Shown here: piece after piece, positions 35,518 to 42,065 of the stretch
How positions within the stretch are numbered: position 1 is the stretch's first letter
Layout of the letters: each line of letters begins with the position of its first letter
From: Chitinophagaceae bacterium
GTDB taxonomy: Bacteria; Bacteroidota; Bacteroidia; Chitinophagales; Chitinophagaceae
Reading direction: 5' to 3'
Assembly: GCA_947456805.1 (NCBI GenBank)
Contig: CANGTN010000015.1
Coordinates: forward strand, 1 to 42,065
Length of the DNA stretch: 42,065 bases
Made by a program: the position numbers and the translations under genes
Notes under the pieces: model-generated
The model's database searches: none
The model's input: only the letters and a program-made list of their open reading frames with translations
What the model was told of the DNA's origin: nothing

Positions 35518-35719
35518 GGTAAAAAACAAATATCTTAACAAATTTTAGTTGATTTCATATATTTAAATAAAGCGGTTTTAAGCTTTATTACTTCTGTGTC
35601 TGCTTTTTTGGGATAATTATTGTAGCCTTTCTTGATAAATAATTTACAGATTTCTAAATTTGAATCTTAATTTCAACTAATTAAATATCTTTAAGAAAAT
35701 TCACTTTCAATATTTAATA

Positions 35720-36544
35720 ATGGATAAATATATTGAATTATTGCAAAAAGCAATTAATAAGCAAAACGAACTGTTTTTATTAAATGGGTGGAAAGATGAA
35801 TTACTCAGCCTTGCCCCACCTGTCTTATGGTTTGGTAATAACATTAATAATAAAAGAAAAATTGTTACAATCGGTGCAAATCCATCAAGAAGCGAATTTT
35901 TAAATGGGAACAATACTACACTAAAGGAGGTACCACTTGACAAGTTGCCGTATCTTTCAAAATCACAACAAAGGTTTTATACTTTTGATAAAAACGAAAT
36001 GACTTCTAACCTTAACGTGCAGAAGCTGCATGAAATCATCAATCACTATAATAATTATTTCACTAACCGTCCATATAGGAAATGGTTTGGTAACGAAAAC
36101 GGTGGCAAAGTAGAAGCATTAGTTAATGGTTTTGGAGCAAGTTTTTACGATAGCGAGAATAAACAAGCAATACATTTAGACCTTTTCCCTTTTGCTACTC
36201 TTAATGATTATCATAAAATTAAACACCTTGCTGAAAATGATTTATTCAGTAATGGTTGGGCACAGGATTTTCTTTTAAATTTAATCGATAATATCAAACC
36301 AGAAATAATTATAATCTTTGGAATTGCGAATTTCAATATGTTCAACAGGCTTTTTAAAAATTATTTGCAAGAATTATTTGATGGACACTTTAAAAATAAA
36401 GCTGGAAACAATCACACAAATTATTGTGTGAGTAATTTTAATGACATTAAGCTTGTCGGGTTGAGTATAAACGTAGGCAATCCCAGAGGTTTCAGTCGTG
36501 AAGATTTAATAAATCTTAGTAAAAAAATACACAATAAATTTTGA
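35720..36544 (+). CDS. Uracil-DNA-glycosylase-superfamily-like protein
   Basis: No exact family is recognised, but this 274-residue protein follows the UDG-fold motif order. VTIGANPSRSEFL (~49-61) fits motif A (G-x-x-P-S). AIHLDLFPFATL (~150-161) fits the N-l-v-p-f strand. KPEIIIIFGIANFNMFNRL (~193-211) fits the 'lG..A' strand, and LSINVGNPRGFSR (~248-260) lies where motif B H-P-S would be. The catalytic His of motif B is not evident (N-P-R-G instead), so activity is uncertain; it may bind or cut modified nucleotides. It is the first gene of a four-gene, AT-richer operon; the next ATG is 11 bp after its stop. Confidence 0.5.
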   Translation: MDKYIELLQKAINKQNELFLLNGWKDELLSLAPPVLWFGNNINNKRKIVTIGANPSRSEFLNGNNTTLKEVPLDKLPYLSKSQQRFYTFDKNEMTSNLNVQKLHEIINHYNNYFTNRPYRKWFGNENGGKVEALVNGFGASFYDSENKQAIHLDLFPFATLNDYHKIKHLAENDLFSNGWAQDFLLNLIDNIKPEIIIIFGIANFNMFNRLFKNYLQELFDGHFKNKAGNNHTNYCVSNFNDIKLVGLSINVGNPRGFSREDLINLSKKIHNKF

Positions 36545-36555
36545 AGCAGTATTCT

Positions 36556-37440
36556 ATGCAAGACAAACTCTGTTTCGTTCAATTTACTCACCCAGGTGGA
36601 GAACATAGGCCGGATAAAGGTAAAAATTTCAAAAGTTGGAATCAAGGAAAACACCAACGAAAATTTCTTATGACCGATGGCGATTTTGTTTCTGAAAACA
36701 AATTAGTACAAAAAACTCCATTGCTTTTTTGGGGAGAATGGGAGGCAGATTCCGAAATAATATGTATTCTAGAAAAACCTACTGGAGACTACCCTCAATA
36801 TATTCAGCGACCAATTTATAATAATTTCCAACCTTTCCCAAGGCAAAATACTGACCCATATGTTTATGGCGAACAATTTCATTATTGTTGCTGTAAGCAA
36901 TGGAGAGCGGGCAAACCAACACAATTAGCAAAACTTGCTCGAGGTAGTATTATTTTATTTGGCTCAACAATTAATCAAAATACACCACAGGCCTATTTTG
37001 CATTAGATACTGTTTTTGTTGTTGATAAATACATAGAATACAACGAAGAAAATTTTGTCAGTAAATTACATAGCAAAGTTTCGGAAAATTACTTTGAGAT
37101 TACTATTAAATCTGCATACAGCAATACTATTGAAAAGCAAATATTGGATAGTAAAAAACCAGAAGTACGATGTTATTTCGGTGCAAATTTTAATAACAAA
37201 GTAAGTGGAATGTATAGTTTTGTTCCTTGTAAAGAATTTAAAAACGATATCGTTGGTTTTGAAAGGGTAAAAATAACATCTAGTGACTTTGATTTGATAA
37301 GTAACAATTTAAACGCTGCGCCGAAGTTGAATGTAACAACAAATATTGAAATGAACATAGAGCGTTGGGATAGACTTAAACGAATTGTTGAAAATCAAGG
37401 CTTTTTAATTGGAGTTAATTTTAATTTTAATAAAAGGTAA
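36556..37440 (+). CDS. Unknown protein with HPGGEH motif
   Basis: I do not recognise this 294-residue family. The frame also has a TTG at 36541 that would overlap the previous gene by 4 bp; the ATG at 36556 is preferred. Visible motifs are CFVQFTHPGGEHRPD at the start, LLFWGEWEADSEI (~61-73), TDPYVYGEQFHYCCCKQW with three adjacent cysteines (~101-118), and LARGSIILFGS. The C-terminal half is beta-rich with FGANFNNKVSGMYSFVPC. The pattern of Trp, His, Cys and acidic residues suggests an enzyme or metal site. It is cytoplasmic, with no membrane segment. The tight spacing to the UDG-like gene suggests a shared substrate, plausibly a nucleotide or modified DNA (inference). Confidence 0.75.
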   Translation: MQDKLCFVQFTHPGGEHRPDKGKNFKSWNQGKHQRKFLMTDGDFVSENKLVQKTPLLFWGEWEADSEIICILEKPTGDYPQYIQRPIYNNFQPFPRQNTDPYVYGEQFHYCCCKQWRAGKPTQLAKLARGSIILFGSTINQNTPQAYFALDTVFVVDKYIEYNEENFVSKLHSKVSENYFEITIKSAYSNTIEKQILDSKKPEVRCYFGANFNNKVSGMYSFVPCKEFKNDIVGFERVKITSSDFDLISNNLNAAPKLNVTTNIEMNIERWDRLKRIVENQGFLIGVNFNFNKR

Positions 37441-37484
37441 TTGTTTCCACCTTAAACGGGACATTAATTCTAAAATTAAAAAAT

Positions 37485-38042
37485 ATGAGTTTAGAACGAA
37501 TTGATATAATGATTATGGAATCATTAAGAGATGGAGAAATTTCTTCTTCAGAGAAAGAAGCTATTTTAAAAGAAGCTGAAGCATTTGGCATTTCAAAAGA
37601 AATTGTTATTTCAATGATTAATGCTGAATCAAAGAAAAGACAAGAAGTAGATGCAAAAAAGGAACTTGAATTAAAAAAAAGAGAAGCCGAAAAAAGAGAA
37701 ATTGAAAACAAAGAAAAGGCACAAATTCTTAAATCAAAGTTTGAAGATAGCGATTGGTCTGAGGGTATATTTCACGTCCAAGCTGAAAATTGGATTCCTT
37801 GGTCAATGAGTATTGCAGCGGTGATAGGAATCGTGAATGCTGTAACACATCACAAAGCATGGTACGCCTATATTGGTATGTTTTTTTTGTTTGCCATTTA
37901 CGGTTTTGTATTTTATGCCATTACATATCTAATATCCATAATCACAAAAAGAGTACCATTTTTAGATTGGCACAAACCTATACTTATTGCATATTCTGTT
38001 ATAACAATCGCTCTGTTATGTTATTTTATAATTCCTTTCTAA
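37485..38042 (+). CDS. Three-TM membrane protein with N-terminal helical module and coiled coil
   Basis: This is a 185-residue protein. Residues 5-45 (IMESLRDGEISSSEKEAILK...) form a helical module with a DGEIS turn, resembling SHOCT/TerB-type oligomerisation helices. The same module starts the next gene. A charged coiled coil follows (~48-88), then three hydrophobic helices (~104-122, 127-152 and 164-184) joined by short loops (THHKAW, TKRVPFLDWHKP). I infer a membrane component whose cytosolic part docks with the next protein through matching modules. It starts 44 bp after the HPGGEH gene and ends 1 bp before the next ATG. The family is not recognised. Confidence 0.75.
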   Translation: MSLERIDIMIMESLRDGEISSSEKEAILKEAEAFGISKEIVISMINAESKKRQEVDAKKELELKKREAEKREIENKEKAQILKSKFEDSDWSEGIFHVQAENWIPWSMSIAAVIGIVNAVTHHKAWYAYIGMFFLFAIYGFVFYAITYLISIITKRVPFLDWHKPILIAYSVITIALLCYFIIPF

Positions 38043-38043
38043 T

Positions 38044-40242
38044 ATGAGTTTGCCATTATTAATGAACCTCATCAATGAGGCTTGCAAGTCAGGTTCAATC
38101 ACACTTGACACAAAAAATTACCTTTTAAAAAAGGCAGTTGAATATGGAATTAGTTCAGAATTGGTAGAAGAAATGTTGACTGCTAAAAGAATTAATATTG
38201 TTATTGTAGAACAAACTCAAAGTTCAACGGAATCTGTTCTCTCTTCAATAAATGCGTCATTGCGAGAAACGTTTTCCAATTATTTTTCAAAAGGCAGCTA
38301 TGATACGATTGTTGATTATTTTGAAGAAAAACTCATGGGGTCGATAGATTATGTTTTAGTAGAGACATATTTAATGGCGCTAATCAACAAAGAAGAGTAC
38401 CAAAAATCTTTTATTCAAAGTGAAAAGCTTAAAGAAAATATTAAAGATGACCTAAAGAAAATTTATCCAACATTGGGTCAAATTTATATGAATGCAAAAA
38501 AATATAGTAAAGCATTTGATATTTATTTTGCTCTTTTAGCAGATAATGAACCTGATTCACAAAAAAATCTTGATTCGTTAGTAATTAAAGTTCTAAATGA
38601 TGGAGAGTTTGATTTGTTAAGTAAATGCAGAAAAAATAAGAATTACAGGACTTTAGCAAAAGAGAAATTAATTAACTTTTACGAAGACCAAAAATATTTA
38701 TTTCACATTAAATTGTTTGAAGAAGATTTTGAAAATGACCAAAGCTTTGTAAAAGATTACATATGGTCTTTATATAAAAATGATGGAACAGAGCAAAAAG
38801 CATATGATAAAGGGAAATATTATATTTCTAAAATTGAGAAACCAGAATCTCTTTCTTATGTTATGGGGCTAACTTGTAAGTATCTTGAAAAATGGATTGA
38901 AGCTTATGAATATTTTAAAAATTGCCTTTCAAGGGGGATTGATACCCAAGAGGATATTGATAAAATAATTGACAGGATTATCGAAAAGAAAGAGTGGACA
39001 ATATTAGCAGAATTCAAAGATTCTTTGAATTATGATGACAAAGTTGAAAAAGCTTTTGATTTATTAAACGAATCAGATGATTACGAGAATATTGTAGAAT
39101 TTTATGAATCACTCAAATTTGGAGAAGAAGACATATACAAAGTAAAACGATATGTATATTCTTTATATGAAATTTCTTCACCGAAATCATTAAAAAAATA
39201 TAATGAATTTAATTCTCATTTTTCTGATGATCAATATTGGTTTTGGATAGGAGGTAACATATTTGAAGCTAGCAAAAAATATGAAACCGCATTAAATTTA
39301 TTTAGAAAAGCAGAAGCGATTGAATCGGGTTATTGTACAGACGATGTTAATAGAGTAAACTATATATTAAATCCTGAGATTCATTTCATGGATTTATACA
39401 ATGAAGAAAAATATGCAGAAGCGATTGAAATATTTGAGAGTAGTCTAAAGAAAACAGTTGATATTAAATTGATAGCTCCTTATATTTCCTCTTTGTATCA
39501 AAACAATGGAACAGAAGAAAAAGGCTTAGAACTAGGTATCTTATATGCAAAAAGCAATGCTGATGGACATAAACTTTTTCACACTATCGCTTTTATTTGC
39601 AAGTATTTAAAAAAATATACGCTATCCAAAGAATACTTCAAAAAGGCAAAAGAAGCAGGTTACAACGTAGAAGAAGATTTGCAAGAAGTTAATATGATTA
39701 TAGCAAAAGCAGAGGAGGAAGAAAGAAGAAGAAAAGAGGAAGAAGAAAGAAGGCGAAAGGAAGAAATTGAAAGAAAAAGAATGGAAGATGAGCGTAAAAA
39801 AGAAGAAGAATTAGATAGAATAAGACTTCAAGAAATTGAAGATGAGCGAGAGGCAGCTGAACGAAGAAAAGAGCAAAGAGAAGCTGAAGAGCAAGAAGAT
39901 CGAGAAATTGAGGAAAAAACAAATGAAGAACAAGCAGATTCAAAAATTGGAGAGCATCGTTTCACAAACGATTGGAAAAGAGGGGGTAATGTTTTACTAC
40001 AAGAACATATTTATGTAAATGCCGATGAAGTTACTTGGGAAAAGAAAAAAACAGTATTATTTGGAAAAGATACCACTACTATACCAATTGATAAAGTATC
40101 ACAAGTTGAATTAGAGACTTCATTGATTGGTACAGATATCATTATTAGAGGAAAAGGTTTTGGACAAATTAAGGGGACTAACTTTAAAAAAAGTGATGCC
40201 AAAAAAATTGAAAGTTTAATTCTTAAAGCTCAAAGAAAATAA
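38044..40242 (+). CDS. Large helical-repeat, charged-helix and PH-like domain protein
   Basis: This is a 732-residue protein. Residues 1-47 are a helical module (ACKSGSITLDTKNYLLKKAV) homologous to the N-terminus of the preceding membrane protein. TPR/Sel1-like helical repeats follow at ~60-545, for example TLGQIYMNAKKYSKAFDIYF, YLEKWIEAYEYFKNCLSRG and YLKKYTLSKEYFKKAKEAG. Residues ~555-635 are an almost pure Glu/Arg/Lys stretch, probably a single alpha helix. The C-terminal ~90 residues (LLQEHIYVNADEVTWEKKK, TTIPIDKVSQVELE) look like a bacterial PH domain. There is no signal or membrane segment. A scaffold or sensor bound to the membrane partner is the simplest reading. It is the last gene of the operon. 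Confidence 0.75.
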   Translation: MSLPLLMNLINEACKSGSITLDTKNYLLKKAVEYGISSELVEEMLTAKRINIVIVEQTQSSTESVLSSINASLRETFSNYFSKGSYDTIVDYFEEKLMGSIDYVLVETYLMALINKEEYQKSFIQSEKLKENIKDDLKKIYPTLGQIYMNAKKYSKAFDIYFALLADNEPDSQKNLDSLVIKVLNDGEFDLLSKCRKNKNYRTLAKEKLINFYEDQKYLFHIKLFEEDFENDQSFVKDYIWSLYKNDGTEQKAYDKGKYYISKIEKPESLSYVMGLTCKYLEKWIEAYEYFKNCLSRGIDTQEDIDKIIDRIIEKKEWTILAEFKDSLNYDDKVEKAFDLLNESDDYENIVEFYESLKFGEEDIYKVKRYVYSLYEISSPKSLKKYNEFNSHFSDDQYWFWIGGNIFEASKKYETALNLFRKAEAIESGYCTDDVNRVNYILNPEIHFMDLYNEEKYAEAIEIFESSLKKTVDIKLIAPYISSLYQNNGTEEKGLELGILYAKSNADGHKLFHTIAFICKYLKKYTLSKEYFKKAKEAGYNVEEDLQEVNMIIAKAEEEERRRKEEEERRRKEEIERKRMEDERKKEEELDRIRLQEIEDEREAAERRKEQREAEEQEDREIEEKTNEEQADSKIGEHRFTNDWKRGGNVLLQEHIYVNADEVTWEKKKTVLFGKDTTTIPIDKVSQVELETSLIGTDIIIRGKGFGQIKGTNFKKSDAKKIESLILKAQRK

Positions 40243-40613
40243 TGTACCCCCTTAATGCATATACATTTACAAGCCACATAAGCTCTGCTTGGCATAGTCT
40301 CACGACTACGTTGAAGTGTAAACAAATTTTTGTATTAGCTGCAAATGCAATACAAATAAGAGTTACAGCCGAAAAATAAAAAAGGCCAATCTGCGAAGAT
40401 CGACCAAAATTCTCACTGGGTAGCCCTAATGGGTTTGAGTTCGAACTTTTGGGAGGATGTGGAGAGTTTGGTAAATAATTGAAATATTCTATAACGTCAT
40501 TTTGCTCTCAATTATAATTGCCTGTTTTTGATAATTTTAATTTTTATTAAAATTATGTCACAATTTCTCACTTATTTACACATACATTCTGATTGACTAA
40601 TCATACTCGCTGC
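40243..40613. other. Gene-free stretch at the right border of the island
   Basis: The 371 bp hold a perfect 7-bp-arm hairpin (TTGTATT/AATACAA, 40330-40355), an imperfect hairpin near 40384-40405 and repeat copy R3. A short frame through 40300-40378 (KCKQIFVLAANAIQIRVTAEK) lacks a start and may be a fragment of a lost gene. The rest is the leader of the sigma factor gene. Confidence 0.5.
40418..40475. repeat. Dispersed ~60-bp repeat, copy R3
   Basis: This divergent copy reads gggtagccctaatggg, then gttcgaactt, then ggaggatgtggagag. It keeps the GTAGCCCTA start and TTCGAACTT core of R2 in the same order and orientation. With R2 it brackets the four-gene operon. Confidence 0.6.
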
Positions 40614-41123
40614 ATGAAGGAAAAAAAGGAATTGTTTATGTCGTTGTACGAGCCTATTCATGATTCATTTGAACGGTTTTGTAAGGCAAGAGCTTATGGC
40701 TATATGCCGTTCCGGGATTTGATGCAGGAAACCTTACTTGTAGCGTATTCGAAATTTGAACAGTTAAAAAAGCACGACAAAATACTATACTTTTTGTTTG
40801 GAATTGCCACCCGTTTGTTAGCTAATCAACGAAGAAAAATTTCACCGGTATATCAAGATGAAATTCCTGAGTCGATTCATTTCCTCAATCCGGAAGCAGA
40901 GCGTAAATCAGAACTTGATCATCTCTATAAAGCGCTCTCATTACTTCCTGCAGACCAGCGTGATGCTCTTATTTATTTCGAAATTGTAGGATTCTCTGTA
41001 AAAGAGATTTCAGTTTTTCAGAAAAAATCTGAAGTAGCAGTTAGACAACAATTGTCGAGAGGAAGACAAAAGCTCCTTGCATTACTGCAAGAAAAAAATG
41101 AACCTAAAAACATTATGCCATGA
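40614..41123 (+). CDS. ECF-type RNA polymerase sigma factor
   Basis: This 169-residue sigma-70 factor starts at the ATG at 40614 (MKEKKELFMSLYEPI); a TTG 21 bp upstream is less likely. Region 2 spans about residues 9-65 (FERFCKARAYGYMPFRDLMQE, ILYFLFGIATRLLANQRRK). Region 4 spans ~105-160 (LSLLPADQRDALIYFEIVGFS, SEVAVRQQLSRGRQKLLALL) with the helix-turn-helix. It directs RNA polymerase to stress or envelope promoters, probably including its own. Its stop overlaps the next start (ATGA), the typical arrangement of an ECF factor with its anti-sigma partner. Confidence 0.9.
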   Translation: MKEKKELFMSLYEPIHDSFERFCKARAYGYMPFRDLMQETLLVAYSKFEQLKKHDKILYFLFGIATRLLANQRRKISPVYQDEIPESIHFLNPEAERKSELDHLYKALSLLPADQRDALIYFEIVGFSVKEISVFQKKSEVAVRQQLSRGRQKLLALLQEKNEPKNIMP

Positions 41124-42065
41124 CGGAGGAATCATTACAAAAATTGTTTGCCGATGTAAAGAGTGCCCCTGCAGAAACAAATGTTGCAGATGTTTCTCAA
41201 TGGATAAATGCAGCAGCAACTGTGACTGGCGGAACAACCATTATTCAAAAATTACTTCAAAAAAAATTAATCATCATGAGTTCAATAATCATTAGCACTA
41301 TAATCGGCACAATAATTTTCTTTTCAACAGAAAGGAATAATAAACAGCAAAATAAAATTACACCTAACACTCAAAAAAAACCTGTTTCTACTAATTCAAC
41401 AATAACACAACCAATTTTTAAAGCCAACAAAACTGAAAATGTTTTACCGAAAAACAAAGAAACTATTTTACCAATAACTCCGCTTACAATTATAGACACT
41501 CCGTCTATCAACAATTTAATTGCCGAGCAAAAAGAAGTGCCACAAATTGTATCAGAAACTCCCAAAATAGTCAATAACGATACAAATGAAGCACCTCAGA
41601 GAAATGAGGATTATACTACTTCCGGATCCTGGAAATCTTTAAATGATAGTTTGCGTGTAGATACTATTTTCAATGGAGTAAAGGCGTTGGTCTTTAAGGG
41701 TCATATTAATGATAAAATTGCTGTGAATGGAGGTAATAGGACAAATGTTGCTATGAAGTTTAATTATAAGTACAAAGTGAAAGGGATTTATATCAGAAAC
41801 AATAGGGAATGTGAAGTCAGTTATGTAAAAAAGGATTCTGTTTTAACTATTCAAATTGACAGAAAAAACCCGGTGAATATTGGTGTGAGTTATTCAAAAG
41901 AAAGCTCTGATCTTTCGTTTGAAGTACCTGAAAATATTGCGGTTCAAATTAAAACCAGTTTTGGTAACATAGATGCCATCGGTTTAAGAAATAATGTTTT
42001 CGATTTTCAAACATCTTATGGTGATATTAAAGCAACAATAGTTTCTGGAAACATTAATTTGAAAA
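41120..42065 (+). CDS. Membrane anti-sigma-like protein with DUF4097-type extracytoplasmic domain (partial)
   Basis: The frame starts at the ATG overlapping the sigma factor stop and stays open past the right edge, so the C-terminus is missing. A short cytosolic N-terminus (TEESLQKLFADVKSAPAE) could bind the sigma factor. One membrane helix follows (~53-70, MSSIIISTIIGTIIFFS). Next come a Thr/Pro/Asn-rich linker to ~165 and a repetitive beta region: LRVDTIFNGVKALVFKGH, ENIAVQIKTSFGNIDAIG, FDFQTSYGDIKATIVSGN. The 'v.v.ts.Gdi' repeats are those of DUF4097/putative-adhesin beta-helix proteins, often paired with ECF systems. An envelope-signal sensor is inferred. Confidence 0.8.
   Translation, partial: MTEESLQKLFADVKSAPAETNVADVSQWINAAATVTGGTTIIQKLLQKKLIIMSSIIISTIIGTIIFFSTERNNKQQNKITPNTQKKPVSTNSTITQPIFKANKTENVLPKNKETILPITPLTIIDTPSINNLIAEQKEVPQIVSETPKIVNNDTNEAPQRNEDYTTSGSWKSLNDSLRVDTIFNGVKALVFKGHINDKIAVNGGNRTNVAMKFNYKYKVKGIYIRNNRECEVSYVKKDSVLTIQIDRKNPVNIGVSYSKESSDLSFEVPENIAVQIKTSFGNIDAIGLRNNVFDFQTSYGDIKATIVSGNINLK

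Larger units (their letters stand above)
35217..35719. other. Gene-free stretch between surface-protein cassette and four-gene island
   Basis: The 503 bp are AT-rich and non-coding. They include the upstream region of the surface gene, a long hairpin at 35396-35439, repeat copy R2 just after it, and the presumed promoter of the four-gene operon. No exact promoter box can be assigned. Confidence 0.6.

Noticed and set aside
39698-39943. Leu/Phe-rich minus-strand frame
   Set aside because: It is the antisense of the Glu/Arg/Lys-rich helix of the 732-aa protein; low-complexity purine runs create it.

Overview
The window looks like chromosomal DNA of an AT-rich member of the Bacteroidota, most likely Chitinophagales/Chitinophagaceae-like. 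The signs are a type IX secretion (T9SS) C-terminal sorting domain, 'VGIGT...LDL...GLLIPRM' surface-protein modules, a Rho factor with a long low-complexity insert, a DUF3050 protein, a DUF2304/GT2 pair and almost no Shine-Dalgarno sites. The placement is by protein style, not by a marker tree.

Layout. 1-2.2 kb: two secreted surface proteins, one a GXT-repeat collagen-like protein that runs off the left edge. 2.3-8.1 kb: a glycosylation block with two GT2 enzymes, DUF2304, a TMTC-like membrane O-glycosyltransferase with TPRs, a methyltransferase and a PhyH dioxygenase. The minus-strand part is one tight operon. 8.4-14.2 kb: an unusual tailoring cluster with an HExxH protein, a PKHD hydroxylase, a leaderless periplasmic-binding-fold protein, a formyltransferase, an AspH-type hydroxylase and a NodU/CmcH carbamoyltransferase. 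Together with PhyH this puts three different Fe(II)/2-oxoglutarate dioxygenase families within about 5.5 kb, with no recognisable assembly-line enzyme. 14.4-17.9 kb: a Tat-exported pseudo-phosphoesterase, two near-identical tail-collar proteins with a third decayed copy, a dead tyrosine integrase and tRNA-Phe.

18-33.7 kb is mostly core: DUF3050, asnS, rho, an aminotransferase, an SPFH protein, a RhlE-type helicase, DsbA/FrnE-like, kdnA and kdnB (8-amino-Kdo synthesis), an aldose-1-epimerase-like protein, GNAT, selD plus mnmH (tRNA 2-selenouridine) and a TPR membrane protein.

33.8-40.5 kb is accessory. Three divergent copies of a ~60-bp tRNA-arm-like repeat bracket two cassettes. One carries a secreted surface protein. 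The other carries four co-directional genes: a UDG-fold-like protein, an unknown partner, a three-TM protein and a TPR/charged-helix/PH-like protein. The last two share an N-terminal helical module. This four-gene cassette is the best candidate here for an undescribed (possibly defence or envelope-stress) system. The window ends in an ECF sigma factor overlapping an anti-sigma/DUF4097-type membrane protein that is cut by the right edge.
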